This document shows, piece after piece, positions 8,157 to 17,608 of a stretch of DNA of 61,537 nt. A model generated the notes under the pieces. It saw only the letters and a list, made by a program, of their open reading frames with translations. It was not told the origin of the DNA and made no database searches. Position 1 is the first letter of the stretch. The number at the start of each line of letters is the position of its first letter. The position numbers and the translations under genes were made by a program. The DNA comes from Curtobacterium sp. ISL-83 (GTDB taxonomy: Bacteria > Actinomycetota > Actinomycetes > Actinomycetales > Microbacteriaceae): contig NZ_JAGGPH010000005.1 in assembly GCF_018613895.1 (NCBI RefSeq), positions 1-61,537 of the forward strand. Reading direction: 5' to 3'.

Positions 8157-9152
8157 TCAGTGGTTGACGACGAGGTACATCACGTACGCGACGGCGGCGG
8201 ACGGCAGGACGCTGTCGATCCGGTCGAGCATGCCGCCGTGTCCGGGCAGGAACGACGAGATGTCCTTGATGCCCAGGTCGCGCTTGATCATCGACTCGGT
8301 CAGGTCGCCGAGCGTGGCGGATCCCGAGATGAGGACTCCGAGCACCACCCCCGACCACCAGGGCAGGCCGAGCAGGAGCATGCACACCACGATGCCGACG
8401 ACGATGCTCGCGCCGACCGACCCGACGAAGCCCTCCCAGGTCTTCTTCGGGCTGATCCGCGGGGCCATCGGGTGCTTGCCGAAGTTGAGCCCGGTCGCGT
8501 AGGCACCGGTGTCGACCGCCACCACGACGAACAGGAACGCGATCACCCACAGCTGGCCGCGGTCCTGCGCGGTGAGCAGCACGACGCAGACGCCGAGCAG
8601 GGTGACGTACGCCTGGACGAACAGCCCGTTCGTGAGGTCCCGGACGACGCTGACCGCGGGTGGCTTCGTGCGAGCGAACGCGACCTCGACCAGGCGCCAC
8701 AGGGAGATGAACACGATCCCGCCGAGGAGCGTCAGGAGCGCGCCGACCTGGCCGCCGAGGTACGCGGCCACGACCACGGCGACGCTGACGACCACGGTCG
8801 GCACCCGCGGGACGTCCCGACCGGCGAACCGCATGGCGCTGGCGAGCTCGTACACGCCGACGCCGAGCAGGAACGCCGCGACCAGCATGAACGACGGCTT
8901 CCACAGCACCAGCGAGCTGATCACGACGACCGCGAACGCGAGGGCGATGGCGATCGCTGCCGGCAGGTTGCGGCCGGTCCGAGCGGTCAGTGCCTCGTTG
9001 CGCGCGCCGAAGTCGGCCCGACGTTGCCGGAGCTGCGCCTCGAAGTCGTTGCGCGCCGCTCGTGCGCGGGCGTCGAAGTCCTGGCGCAGCCCCTTCTTCG
9101 TGGAGGCTGGTGCTGGTGTGGGGCGCTCATCGCCCTGGTCCGGACGGGGCAT
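8157..9152 (-). CDS. cdsA: Phosphatidate cytidylyltransferase
   Basis: This integral membrane enzyme makes CDP-diacylglycerol from phosphatidate and CTP for phospholipid synthesis. The 331-residue protein has a charged N-terminal extension (about 60 residues), roughly eight membrane segments, and the CdsA signature near the C-terminus: SMIKRDLGIKD followed by FLPGHGGMLDRIDS. Its ATG shares one base with the frr stop (TGATG), so it is the distal gene of pyrH-frr-cdsA. Confidence 0.93.
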   Translation of the reverse strand: MPRPDQGDERPTPAPASTKKGLRQDFDARARAARNDFEAQLRQRRADFGARNEALTARTGRNLPAAIAIALAFAVVVISSLVLWKPSFMLVAAFLLGVGVYELASAMRFAGRDVPRVPTVVVSVAVVVAAYLGGQVGALLTLLGGIVFISLWRLVEVAFARTKPPAVSVVRDLTNGLFVQAYVTLLGVCVVLLTAQDRGQLWVIAFLFVVVAVDTGAYATGLNFGKHPMAPRISPKKTWEGFVGSVGASIVVGIVVCMLLLGLPWWSGVVLGVLISGSATLGDLTESMIKRDLGIKDISSFLPGHGGMLDRIDSVLPSAAVAYVMYLVVNH

Positions 9153-9706
9153 CAGACCTCGAGGAGTTCGGCTTCCTTCTTCTTCAGCGCGTCGTCGATC
9201 TGGTCGACGTGCTTCTTCGTGAGCGTCTCGAGGTCCTTGTCCGCACGGGAGATCTCGTCGTCCGAGATCTCACCCTTCAGCGCGTCGAGGTCGTCCTTCG
9301 CCTTGCGGCGGATGTTCCGGACGACGACCTTGTGGTCCTCGCCCTTGCTGCGGACGAGCTTGACGAACTCCTTGCGGCGGTCCTTCGTGAGCTCCGGGAT
9401 CGTGACGCGCACGATCTCGCCGTCGTTCGTCGGGCTGGCACCGAGGTTCGGGAACGTCGCGATGGAGCGCTCGATCTCCTTCAGCGCGGTCTTGTCGTAC
9501 GGCGTCACGATGAGCGTCCGCGCTTCGGGCGTCTGGAGGGACGCGAGCTGCGCGAGCGGAGTCGGCGTGCCGTAGTACTCGACCGGGATCTTCTGGAAGA
9601 GCGCGGCGTTGATGCGCCCGGTGCGGACGGTCGAGAAGTCGTCCTTGGCGACGTCGACGGCCTTCGCCATCTTCTCGGTGGCTTCGGTGAGGACATCACT
9701 GATCAC
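9152..9706 (-). CDS. frr: Ribosome recycling factor
   Basis: This 184-residue protein matches RRF along its full length, with [20 protein letters not shown] at the N-terminus and [24 protein letters not shown] and RDLETL-type helical segments after it. It works with EF-G to split post-termination ribosomes. It sits 47 bases after pyrH, the standard pyrH-frr arrangement. GGAGAACC just before the ATG is a good ribosome binding site. Confidence 0.96.
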   Translation of the reverse strand: MISDVLTEATEKMAKAVDVAKDDFSTVRTGRINAALFQKIPVEYYGTPTPLAQLASLQTPEARTLIVTPYDKTALKEIERSIATFPNLGASPTNDGEIVRVTIPELTKDRRKEFVKLVRSKGEDHKVVVRNIRRKAKDDLDALKGEISDDEISRADKDLETLTKKHVDQIDDALKKKEAELLEV

Positions 9707-9753
9707 GGTGGTTCTCCTTCGGTACTGGCGTCGAGTCTAGTCAGCCGTACGGG

Positions 9754-10473
9754 TCAGTTGCTGACCACCGTGCCGATGCGCTCCCCGCGGATGGCGGCGC
9801 GGACGTTGCCCTCACCCTCCATCCCGAAGACGTGCATCGGCATCCCGTTGTCCATGCAGAGCGAGAACGCGGTGGCGTCGACGACCTTGAGCCCCTTCAG
9901 CAGGGCGTCCTGGTAGGTCACGTGGTGCAGCTTCTCGGCCGACGCGTCCTTCTTCGGGTCCGCCGTGTAGACGCCGTCGACGCCGTTCTTGGCGACGAGC
10001 ACCTCGTCCGCCTTGATCTCGAGGGCGCGCTGCGCGGCCACGGTGTCCGTCGAGAAGTAGGGCAGACCCGCACCCGCGCCGAAGATCACGACCCGGCCCT
10101 TCTCGAGGTGCCGTTCGGCGCGTCGCGGGATGTACGGCTCGGCGACCTGGGTCATCGCGATGGCGGACTGCACGCGCGTGGCGGCACCGGCCTGCTCCAG
10201 GAAGTCCTGCAGCGCGAGCGCGTTCATCACGGTCCCGAGCATGCCCATGTAGTCGGCCCGGCCACGGTCCATGCCGCGCTGCGAGAGCTCGGCGCCGCGG
10301 AAGAAGTTCCCTCCGCCGACGACGATCGCGATCTCGACCTCGCGCGACGCCGTGGCGATCTCCCGTGCGATGGCACCGATCACGTCGGGGTTCACGCCGA
10401 GGCTCCCGGCTCCGAACGCCTCCCCCGACAGCTTCAGCAGGACTCGGCGTCGTCCGGTCTTCTCGTCGGTCAT
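9754..10473 (-). CDS. pyrH: UMP kinase
   Basis: This 239-residue enzyme of the amino-acid kinase family phosphorylates UMP to UDP. Visible signatures are [13 protein letters not shown] (nucleotide binding), [26 protein letters not shown] and [14 protein letters not shown]. It is the first gene of pyrH-frr-cdsA. The terminator upstream (10582-10616) separates it from rpsB-tsf, so it should have its own promoter in the 10474-10581 gap. Confidence 0.96.
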   Translation of the reverse strand: MTDEKTGRRRVLLKLSGEAFGAGSLGVNPDVIGAIAREIATASREVEIAIVVGGGNFFRGAELSQRGMDRGRADYMGMLGTVMNALALQDFLEQAGAATRVQSAIAMTQVAEPYIPRRAERHLEKGRVVIFGAGAGLPYFSTDTVAAQRALEIKADEVLVAKNGVDGVYTADPKKDASAEKLHHVTYQDALLKGLKVVDATAFSLCMDNGMPMHVFGMEGEGNVRAAIRGERIGTVVSN

Positions 10474-10581
10474 GTGGTCGCACCCTTCGTCGGAGTCTCG
10501 TGGGAATCTACCCGGCCGGAGCCGGTCCGGCGGAGGCGGGTCGTGCCTCCAGGCCGGTCGTCCGCGCGCGAGCGCGCGAAA

Positions 10582-10616
10582 ACGGGGTCAGGAACCGATG
10601 TGGTTCCTGACCCCGT
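10582..10616 (-). terminator. Rho-independent terminator of rpsB-tsf
   Basis: A 15-bp perfect stem (10582-10596 with 10602-10616) and a 5-base loop lie 11 bases after the tsf stop. On the transcribed minus strand the stem is followed by TTT, one of the few short T-runs after a hairpin in this window. Confidence 0.85.
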
Positions 10617-10626
10617 CACGGGTTCG

Positions 10627-11454
10627 TTACGCGCCGACCTTGACGCGGGTGAAACCCTGGATGGTGATGCCGGCGTTCGCCGCCGCCTTCGCGACGGAGA
10701 TCTTGTTGTCCTTCGCGTAGTCCTGCTCGAGGAGCGCGATGCCCTTGATGAAGGAGTTCAGGCGGCCCTCGACGATCTTCGGGAGTGCAGCCTCGGGCTT
10801 GCCCTCTTCGCGCGTGATCGCCTCGACGGTCGCACGCTCCTTCTCGATGGCCTCGGTGGGGACCTCGTCGCGCGTCAGGTACGACGGCGCGGCGAAGGCG
10901 ATGTGCTGCGCGATGGAACGGGCCTCGGCGGCGTCGTCACCCTCGTAGGCGACGACGACGGCGATCTGCGGCGGCAGGTCTTGGCTCGTCTTGTGCAGGT
11001 AGATCTCGAAGTTGGTGCCCTCGACACGGCGGACCGTGCGGAGCTCGAGCTTCTCACCGAGCTGCGCGGCAGCCTCGTTGATGATGTCCCCGACGGTCTG
11101 ACCGTCGACGGTCGCGGCCTTGCCGGCCTCGACGTCAGCGGCACCCGCGGCGGCGACGCCACCGAGGACCTTGTCGGCGAGCGCGGTGAAGCGCTCGTTC
11201 TTCGCGACGAAGTCGGTCTCGCTCGCGAGCTCGACGACCGTTGCGGCGCCGTTCTCGGCGCTGGCGACGACGACACCCTCGGACGTGGAACGGTCCTCGC
11301 GCTTGGCAACGCTCTTCGCACCCTTGATGCGGAGGAGCTCGACGGCCTTCTCGTAGTCGCCGTCGGCCTCGACGAGCGCGTTCTTCGCGTCCATCATGCC
11401 GGCCCCGAGCTGCTCACGGAGCTTCTTCACGTCAGCTGCGCTGAAGTTTGCCAT
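10627..11454 (-). CDS. tsf: Elongation factor Ts
   Basis: This 275-residue EF-Ts is the guanine nucleotide exchange factor for EF-Tu. It has the N-terminal UBA-like domain (KKLREQLGAGMMDAKNAL) and the exchange-core signature ASETDFVAKNERF. It lies downstream of rpsB, the near-universal order. The 90-base intergenic gap carries a strong GC hairpin that could reduce read-through from rpsB. Confidence 0.96.
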   Translation of the reverse strand: MANFSAADVKKLREQLGAGMMDAKNALVEADGDYEKAVELLRIKGAKSVAKREDRSTSEGVVVASAENGAATVVELASETDFVAKNERFTALADKVLGGVAAAGAADVEAGKAATVDGQTVGDIINEAAAQLGEKLELRTVRRVEGTNFEIYLHKTSQDLPPQIAVVVAYEGDDAAEARSIAQHIAFAAPSYLTRDEVPTEAIEKERATVEAITREEGKPEAALPKIVEGRLNSFIKGIALLEQDYAKDNKISVAKAAANAGITIQGFTRVKVGA

Positions 11455-11504
11455 CGACTGGCGTCCTTTCTGGACTTTGCGTTTGTGGAACGAGGAGAGC
11501 GAGG

Positions 11505-11540
11505 CAGGGGCGCCGGACCGGGATCGGTCCGGCGCCCCTG
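11505..11540 (-). promoter_or_regulatory. Hairpin in the rpsB-tsf gap
   Basis: A 16-bp perfect stem (11505-11520 with 11525-11540) closes a 4-base loop just after the rpsB stop. There is no T-run on the transcribed strand, so it may attenuate expression or stabilise the rpsB 3' end rather than terminate fully. Confidence 0.5.
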
Positions 11541-11544
11541 GTGC

Positions 11545-12471
11545 TCACTCGGCGGGGGTGGTCTCCGCGGCAGCGGCGGCCTCGGCCGTCGGCTCGGCGT
11601 TCTTGTCGGCGTCGGCGATCGGCTCGCCGATCTCCTTCGCGGCGACCTGCGCGTCGGCGTCGTTCTCCTCGACCGTGGCGCCCTCGCCCTCGGTCTGACC
11701 GGCGGCGGGGGCCGCGGTGTCACCGGAGAGGAGCTCCTGCTCCCACTCGGCGAGCGGCTCGGCCGCTTCCTCGGATCCACCCTGGTGGCGGGTCTTCAGG
11801 CCCTCGGCCGCGGCGTCGGCGACGATGCGCGTCAGCAGACCGACGGAGCGGATCGCGTCGTCGTTGCCCGGGATCGGGTACGTGATCTCGTCGGGGTCGC
11901 AGTTGGTGTCGAGGATGCCGATGATCGGGATCCCGAGCTTCTGCGCCTCGTCGACGGCGAGGTGCTCCTTCTTCGTGTCGACGATCCAGAGCGCGCTCGG
12001 GGTCCGCGTGAGGTTGCGGATACCACCGAGGGTCTTGTGGAGCTTGTCCAGCTCGCGCTTCTTGATGAGGAGCTCCTTCTTGGTGAAGCCCTTCGTCGTG
12101 TCGTCGAAGTCGATCTCCTCGAGCTCCTTCATGCGCGCGAGGCGCTTGGAGACCGTCTGGAAGTTCGTGAGCAGACCGCCGAGCCACCGCTGGTTGACGT
12201 ACGGCTGGCCGACGCGGGTCGCCTGCTCGGCGATGGAGCCCTGGGCCTGCTTCTTGGTGCCCACGAAGAGGATCGTGCCACCGTGCGCGACGGTCTCCTT
12301 GACGAAGTCGTACGCGCTGTCGATGTAGCCCAGCGACTGCTGCAGGTCGATGATGTGGATGCCGGAGCGCTCGGCGAGGATGAATCGCTTCACCTTCGGG
12401 TTCCACCGACGGGTCTGGTGTCCGAAGTGGACGCCGCTGTCGAGCAGCTGGCGGATGGTGACGACGGCCAT
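11545..12471 (-). CDS. rpsB: 30S ribosomal protein S2
   Basis: This 308-residue S2 was placed at the ATG preceded by AAGGAGGACGGC, which gives the family start [19 protein letters not shown]. The S2 core ends near residue 250 (GLKTRHQGG). The rest is an acidic Ala/Glu-rich tail, longer than in E. coli but usual in Microbacteriaceae. It is an essential small-subunit protein. It is the first gene of rpsB-tsf, with a leader of about 200 bases. Confidence 0.96.
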   Translation of the reverse strand: MAVVTIRQLLDSGVHFGHQTRRWNPKVKRFILAERSGIHIIDLQQSLGYIDSAYDFVKETVAHGGTILFVGTKKQAQGSIAEQATRVGQPYVNQRWLGGLLTNFQTVSKRLARMKELEEIDFDDTTKGFTKKELLIKKRELDKLHKTLGGIRNLTRTPSALWIVDTKKEHLAVDEAQKLGIPIIGILDTNCDPDEITYPIPGNDDAIRSVGLLTRIVADAAAEGLKTRHQGGSEEAAEPLAEWEQELLSGDTAAPAAGQTEGEGATVEENDADAQVAAKEIGEPIADADKNAEPTAEAAAAAETTPAE

Positions 12472-12688
12472 GCCGTCCTCCTTCTTCTCGGCGCACGGAA
12501 CGAGCGTGCGCACGGTTGCGGTTGTGTCGATCACGACCGGTGGCCGGGATCCCTGGTGCCCTGTCCGCACGACCGCCCGCTCGCGAGAGCGGGACCGGTG
12601 GTCGCGGGACGTGCCGTTGCCGGCACTGTGGACACGCGAAGTCAGCGCGCTCAGCGCGCTGCTGCCGCAACTCTAGCAGGTCGGGAGA
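12472..12688 (-). promoter_or_regulatory. rpsB promoter and leader region
   Basis: This 217-base gap upstream of rpsB contains a hairpin with a 7-bp stem, CCCGCTC/GAGCGGG, around 12578-12595, and a GCGCGCTGAGCGCGC palindrome near 12645-12660. Either could belong to a structured 5' leader, as S2 operons are often autoregulated. I cannot place the transcription start with confidence. No gene is visible here. Confidence 0.35.
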
Positions 12689-12733
12689 GACGGGAGGCGC
12701 GGTGTGGGTCGGACCCACACCGCGCCTCCCGTC
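12689..12733 (-). terminator. Palindromic terminator of the MFS transporter gene
   Basis: The arms 12689-12710 and 12712-12733 are 22-bp perfect complements around a single central base. It lies 20 bases past the transporter stop and has the GACGGGAGGC...GCCTCCCGTC core found at several other junctions. Confidence 0.75.
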
Positions 12734-12752
12734 CGGGTCGCCCCAGGACGCG

Positions 12753-14192
12753 TCAGGACTTCGCGCCGACCGTCCCGGCCTCGGCGGAGATGCCCATCTC
12801 CTCGAGCGAGCGGCCCTTCGTCTCCGGGATCTTCGCGAGGACGAAGAACAGCGACAGCAGCGCGAACAGGGCGTAGATCCCGTACGTCACGGTCAGGTTG
12901 AAGCCGGACAGGACCGGGAACGAGATGGTGACCACGAAGTTCGCGATCCAGTTCGCCGAGGAACCGATGCCGAGCGCGGTGGCACGGATCCGGTTCGGGA
13001 ACATCTCACCGAGCAGCACCCACATGAGCGGTCCCCAGGTGGCACCGAACGAGACGACGAACAGGTTCGCGAAGACGAGCGCCACGACGCCCCACGAGCC
13101 GGGGAGGCTCGGGCTGCCGTGCACGACCGTGGCCTGCGAGAACGCGATCGCCACCATGGTGAGCGAGACGAACATGCCGCCGGACCCGACCAACAGGAGC
13201 GGCTTCCGGCCGACCTTGTCCACCAGGAAGATCGCGATGAACGTCACCGCGACGTTCACCACCGACGTGATGGTCGAGATGAGGAACGAGTCGGTCTCCT
13301 TGAAGCCGACCGCCTGCCAGAGCGTCGTCGAGTAGTAGAAGATCACGTTGATGCCGACGAACTGCTGCAGCACGGCGAGGATGATGCCGACCCAGACGAT
13401 GGGCTTCAGCCCGAACCGGTCGCCGCGGACCGTGCCCTTGGCCTCGGTGGCCTCACGGTCGAGGCCGTCCTGGATCTCGTCGATGCTCGTGTTCACCGTG
13501 TCCGGCGGGACGATCTTCGTCATGACGTCACGGGCGTCGTCCTTCCGCCCCTTGGCGAGCAGGAAGCGGGGCGACTCCGGCAGCGTGATGGCGAGGATGC
13601 CGTAGACCACCGACGGGATCACGCCGACGAGGAACATCCAGCGCCAGGCCGGCAGCCCGAAGACGTCGGCGGACGCGCTGCCACCGGTCACCGCGAAGAA
13701 CTGGTCCGACAGCAGGGCCGCGAAGATACCGACGGTGATCGCCAGCTGCTGGAACGACGCCAGACGCCCGCGGATCTGCTTCGGCGACACCTCGGAGATG
13801 TACGCCGGTGCGATGACCGACGCGGTCCCGATGCCGAGGCCACCGACGAGGCGCCAGATGACGAAGTCCCACGTGGCGAACGCGAAGGCGCTCCCGATCG
13901 AGCTCGCGAGGAACAGGACCGCGGCCCAGAACATCACGCGCGTGCGGCCCCAGCGGTCGGCGAGGCGGCCCGCGAAGTACGCACCGAAGGCGCAGCCGAT
14001 CAGTGCCGAGGCGACCGCGAACCCGCTGCCGGCGTCGGACAGGTGGAACTGGTTCTTGATCGCGTCCACGGCGCCGTTGATGACCGAGGAATCGAAACCG
14101 AAGAGGAAACCGCCGACCGCTGCTGCGATCGCGAACGCGGTGACCTTCCCCTTGAACGCACGGTCCTCGCCGTGCTGGGTGGACGTCGACAC
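12753..14192 (-). CDS. MFS sugar-porter-family transporter
   Basis: This 479-residue, 12-span protein has sugar porter family signatures: GGFLFGFDSSVINGA in helix 1, the GRLADRWGR loop 2-3 motif, PESPRFLLAKGR after helix 6, and PETKGRSLEEM at the C-terminus. It probably imports a monosaccharide or polyol by proton symport; the substrate cannot be read from sequence. The GTG at 14192 follows GGAGAGCTGGAGCATC and gives a normal N-terminus. An ATG at 14231 would add 13 unconserved residues. It is monocistronic, ending at a strong palindromic terminator. Confidence 0.88.
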   Translation of the reverse strand: MSTSTQHGEDRAFKGKVTAFAIAAAVGGFLFGFDSSVINGAVDAIKNQFHLSDAGSGFAVASALIGCAFGAYFAGRLADRWGRTRVMFWAAVLFLASSIGSAFAFATWDFVIWRLVGGLGIGTASVIAPAYISEVSPKQIRGRLASFQQLAITVGIFAALLSDQFFAVTGGSASADVFGLPAWRWMFLVGVIPSVVYGILAITLPESPRFLLAKGRKDDARDVMTKIVPPDTVNTSIDEIQDGLDREATEAKGTVRGDRFGLKPIVWVGIILAVLQQFVGINVIFYYSTTLWQAVGFKETDSFLISTITSVVNVAVTFIAIFLVDKVGRKPLLLVGSGGMFVSLTMVAIAFSQATVVHGSPSLPGSWGVVALVFANLFVVSFGATWGPLMWVLLGEMFPNRIRATALGIGSSANWIANFVVTISFPVLSGFNLTVTYGIYALFALLSLFFVLAKIPETKGRSLEEMGISAEAGTVGAKS

Positions 14193-14377
14193 GATGCTCC
14201 AGCTCTCCCGCCGCCGTGCGGGTGACAGCACGGTGCCCCGGCGGTCGGCTGGTTCGCCGTCCGAGCGGCGTTGCGTGTTCCGGAGCGGCCCCGACCATAC
14301 TCCTCGGGCGGGCGGTGGTCACATCGGGTCGGGTTCTGCCGCAGAGATCCCGGTGGGCGGGTTGGTTCCGGCGGCGC

Positions 14378-14457
14378 CGGTCGTACGCAGGTCCCGGTCG
14401 GTCGTGCGCAGCTCACGGTCGGTCGTGCTCAGGTCCCGGTCGGTCGCCCACAGGCCT
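14378..14457. repeat. 21-bp tandem repeats upstream of the M23 gene
   Basis: Units of about 21 bases beginning CGGTCGGTCGTGCKCAG occur at 14395, 14416 and 14437, with a partial copy at 14378. They lie in the 328-base gap between the divergent MFS and M23-like genes. The rest of the gap (14193-14377 and 14458-14520) holds no gene. It includes an 18-base GCCTGGAGGC element (14454-14471) also present at 58477-58494. Confidence 0.6.
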
Positions 14458-14520
14458 GGAGGCCCGGCTCGCTGTCCACAGGTCGAGGTGCGTCGGCCGT
14501 GGGTCCGGCCGTCGACCGGC

Positions 14521-15273
14521 ATGTTGACTGGCATGGCAGCGATCGGTGCGCGGGTGGTCCCGCTGGCGTTCAGGGTGTGGGTGGCGACGGCCGCGGGTCT
14601 CGGGCTCGCGGCAGCGGCCGTGACCGGCTTCGGGTTCGGGTTCGGGTTCGGCGGTGCTGCCGAGCCCCCGGCGGCGCATGGCACCGTGGCGGTGGAACCC
14701 AGTCCAGTCCTGTTCGGTGCTGGCGGGTCCGGTGCAGGCGGGTCTGGTGCAGTCGGGTCTGGTGCAGCCCGGTCCCATGCTGGCCAGTCCACCGGGACCG
14801 GAGACGATGCGGCCGATTTCGGGTCGGCGGGCGCGCGTCCTTCCGAGACCGACGCGCCGTGGGTGTGGCCGACCGGCAGCCGGGTGGTGGCCCGGCCGTG
14901 GGAAGCCCCGTCGAGCGACTACGGCCCCGGGCACCGCGGCGTGGACGTCCCAGCCGGGCTCGGGACCACGGCTGTGGCGGTCGGCGCCGGCACGATCACC
15001 TTCGCCGGTCCGGTCGGCGGTCGGACCGTCGTGACCATCGACCACGGCGGTGGCCTGCTCAGCACGCTCGACTCGGTCGATCCCCTGGTCGCGACGGGCG
15101 ACATCGTCGAGCAGGGCGACGTGGTCGGGAGGGTCGCGGTGGGCCACTGCCCGGCGTCCGCGCCCTGTCTGCACCTCGGGGCACGCGTGGACGGCCGGTA
15201 CGTGGACCCGACGGCGTTCCTGCCGCCGGCGGCGTGGCCGGTGCTGCTGCCGGACGATGCCTGGCCGGGCTGA
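14521..15273 (+). CDS. M23-family (LytM-like) protein with degenerate active site
   Basis: This protein of about 250 residues has an N-terminal hydrophobic signal or anchor (about 14-36), a Gly/Ser linker made of GGSGA-type repeats (66-85), and a C-terminal LytM/M23 domain. HRGVD (His138, Asp142) supplies two of the usual zinc ligands, and CLH supplies His218. The first His of HxH is Cys216, and the YAHL histidine is replaced in STLDSVDP. Both usual catalytic histidines therefore seem absent. Cys210 and Cys216 might form a disulfide. It may bind or regulate peptidoglycan rather than cut it. An ATG at 14533 is an alternative start. Confidence 0.7.
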   Translation: MLTGMAAIGARVVPLAFRVWVATAAGLGLAAAAVTGFGFGFGFGGAAEPPAAHGTVAVEPSPVLFGAGGSGAGGSGAVGSGAARSHAGQSTGTGDDAADFGSAGARPSETDAPWVWPTGSRVVARPWEAPSSDYGPGHRGVDVPAGLGTTAVAVGAGTITFAGPVGGRTVVTIDHGGGLLSTLDSVDPLVATGDIVEQGDVVGRVAVGHCPASAPCLHLGARVDGRYVDPTAFLPPAAWPVLLPDDAWPG

Positions 15274-15315
15274 CGGATGACCGGAGCTGCCGTCCGTGAC
15301 GCCCGGGATGGCGGG

Positions 15316-16338
15316 TCAGGCGCGCGGGTGCGCGGTGCGGTAGACCTCCCGCAACCGCGCCGACGACACGTGCGTGTAGATCTGCGTCGTCCCGAGACTC
15401 GCGTGCCCCAGGAGTTCCTGCACCGCCCGCAGGTCCGCTCCCCCGTCGAGCAGGTGCGTCGCCGCCGTGTGCCGGAAGGTGTGCGGGCCGCTCGGGCCGT
15501 CACCGGGCAGGTCCTGCAGGAGCCGAGCGACGATCCGGTACGCGCCGCGGACACCCAGGCGTCCCCCGCGGTCTGCGAGGAACAGGGCGCCGTCGTCGGG
15601 CCCGGTACCGCGCTCGACGAGGACGGGGCGCCCCTGCGCGAGCCATCGTTCCACCGCGTCGCGAGCCGGCACGCCGAAGGGCACGACGCGCTCCTTGCCG
15701 CCCTTGCCGAGCACCCGCACCGTCAGCCGAGCACGATCGACGTCGGCGACGTCGATGCCGACCAGCTCGCTCACGCGGATGGCGGCTGCGTAGAGCAGTT
15801 CGACCACCGCCAGGTCACGGAGGGCGACGGGATCGTCGGTGGCCGCACGCGCTGCGAGGCCGTCGAGCAGCACGCGGACCTGGTCGGCGGTGACGACGCG
15901 GGGCAGGTGGCTCCCGCCCTTCGGCGCCCGCAGCCGCGCCCCGGGGTCGGTCGAGACGACGCCGGACTCGCTCGCCCACCGGGTGAACGCCCGCGCCGAT
16001 GACGACCGGCGCGCGATGGTCGAGCGGGCCAGGCCCCGTTGGTCCGCCTCCCAGAGCCAGTCACGGAGGAGCTCGATCCCCAGATCGGCGGCGTGCCCCG
16101 CTCCCCTGGCCCGCGCGAAGGTCACGAGTTGTTCCAGGTCGTTCGCGTAGGCGCGGACGGTCTGTTCGCTGAGTCCCCGCGCATGCCGCGCGTGCTCGAG
16201 GAAGGCGTGGACCGAGGCATCGAGCGACGGGACCGGCGACGGGGTGTGCGGAAGCCCGGCCCCGGCCCCGGCGACGGCGGCGTCCCGGGCCCCATGCACC
16301 GAGTGCCCCTCGGCGAGCCCCTCGGTCGTGTCGTCCAC
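15316..16338 (-). CDS. xerC: Tyrosine recombinase XerC
   Basis: This 340-residue tyrosine recombinase has an N-terminal SAM-like core-binding domain (about 38-125) and a catalytic domain with IRVSEL (first Arg), [10 protein letters not shown] (Lys hairpin), [12 protein letters not shown] (His-x-x-Arg) and [14 protein letters not shown] (His and nucleophile Tyr). With XerD it should resolve chromosome dimers at dif. A 35-residue Ala/Gly-rich N-terminal extension is unusual, so the true start may be downstream. It is the distal gene of yraN-comM-dprA-xerC, 25 bases after dprA. Confidence 0.88.
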   Translation of the reverse strand: MDDTTEGLAEGHSVHGARDAAVAGAGAGLPHTPSPVPSLDASVHAFLEHARHARGLSEQTVRAYANDLEQLVTFARARGAGHAADLGIELLRDWLWEADQRGLARSTIARRSSSARAFTRWASESGVVSTDPGARLRAPKGGSHLPRVVTADQVRVLLDGLAARAATDDPVALRDLAVVELLYAAAIRVSELVGIDVADVDRARLTVRVLGKGGKERVVPFGVPARDAVERWLAQGRPVLVERGTGPDDGALFLADRGGRLGVRGAYRIVARLLQDLPGDGPSGPHTFRHTAATHLLDGGADLRAVQELLGHASLGTTQIYTHVSSARLREVYRTAHPRA

Positions 16339-16363
16339 GGCCCCAGCGTACGACCGGCCGCCG

Positions 16364-17608
16364 TCAGGACCGTGCCCATCCGCCGGGCGTGTGCGTCACC
16401 AGCCCCTGGAGCTGCGCGAGGGCCAACGCGTCCGAGGCGTCCCCGATGGAGAGCCCCGACCGCCGCGCGAGCTCCTCGGTCGGGAGCGCACGCCGTCCGA
16501 GCGCGTCCACCACGCGGACGACGGCAGGGTCCTCGCGGGCGCCGACCAGCACCTCGTCCGGGACCTCCATCGGCACCGGTCCCGCGGCTTCGACGGCGGC
16601 GAGGGCGGGGTCCCGAGGATGCACCGCGAGCTGCGCTCGTCCCTGCGCCACCAGACGGTGGCATCCCACCGAGGCCGCGGACGAGAACGCGCCGGGCACG
16701 GCGAACACCGGGCGACCGAGTTGTCCGGCGTGGTGGGCGGTGTTCAGTGCGCCGGAGCGCGCTCCGGCCTCGACCACCACCACGGCATCGGACAGCGCCG
16801 CGATGAGCCGGTTCCGTGCGAGGAACCGCCAGCGTGTGGGGCGTGTACCGGGCGGCGACTCCGCCGCGAGCATCCCCTGTCGCGCGACGTTCCGCAGCAG
16901 GTCGACGTTGCCCGCCGGGTAGAGCTGGTCGATGCCGCCCGCGAGCACCGCCACGGTCGGCGTGCCGGCCGCGATCGCGACCCGGTGCGCGACGGCGTCG
17001 ATGCCGTACGCGCCCCCGCTCACCACGACACACCCGGCGTCGGCAGCGGCTGACGCGACCTCCGCGGCCGCCTCCGCGCCCGCCACGGTGTTCGCCCGTG
17101 ATCCCACGACCCCGAGTGCCGGTGGCCGATCTGGCGTCGTGGGCCCCTCGTCCGCCGGGCGGTGACGGGTCCACAGCACGATCGGGGCGTGCGGCCCGAG
17201 GTCGTCGAGCCCGAGTGGCCACCCCGGGGCACCTGGCACGAGCAGTGACGATCCCACGACCGAGGCTGCGGCGAGTACGTCGGCGACGTCGACCGTGCCG
17301 AGACGAGGACGCCACCGGTCGAGGGCGGCCTCGAGCACCGCCGCCCACGCGTCGGGAATCTCGGCGCCGGCTGTCCCGGCCTCCGCGCAGCGTGCGACGA
17401 GGCCGTCGATCCCGTCATCGACCGCGAGGAGGACCGCGCCGAGCGCTCGCTCGGGCCCGAGGGAGGCGATGAGTTCCCCCGCGACCGCGTCCCCGGGCTC
17501 CACGACGGCCGACCACGCGATCCTTGCCGCAGCCTCCACCGGGTCCACGTCGTCCGCCGCCGGGCCGAGCGCTCGGCGCACCCTCCCGAGGAGATCCGAG
17601 CCGCTCAC
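16364..17608 (-). CDS. dprA: DNA-processing protein DprA
   Basis: This 414-residue protein binds incoming single-stranded DNA and loads RecA in transformation. The Rossmann-type core carries [15 protein letters not shown] and [25 protein letters not shown], and a C-terminal winged-helix segment ([17 protein letters not shown]) is present. The N-terminal 150 residues are divergent, as usual in actinobacteria. The GTG at 17608 overlaps the comM stop (GTGA) and was chosen over a longer open frame that only reads comM out of frame. Confidence 0.93.
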   Translation of the reverse strand: MSGSDLLGRVRRALGPAADDVDPVEAAARIAWSAVVEPGDAVAGELIASLGPERALGAVLLAVDDGIDGLVARCAEAGTAGAEIPDAWAAVLEAALDRWRPRLGTVDVADVLAAASVVGSSLLVPGAPGWPLGLDDLGPHAPIVLWTRHRPADEGPTTPDRPPALGVVGSRANTVAGAEAAAEVASAAADAGCVVVSGGAYGIDAVAHRVAIAAGTPTVAVLAGGIDQLYPAGNVDLLRNVARQGMLAAESPPGTRPTRWRFLARNRLIAALSDAVVVVEAGARSGALNTAHHAGQLGRPVFAVPGAFSSAASVGCHRLVAQGRAQLAVHPRDPALAAVEAAGPVPMEVPDEVLVGAREDPAVVRVVDALGRRALPTEELARRSGLSIGDASDALALAQLQGLVTHTPGGWARS

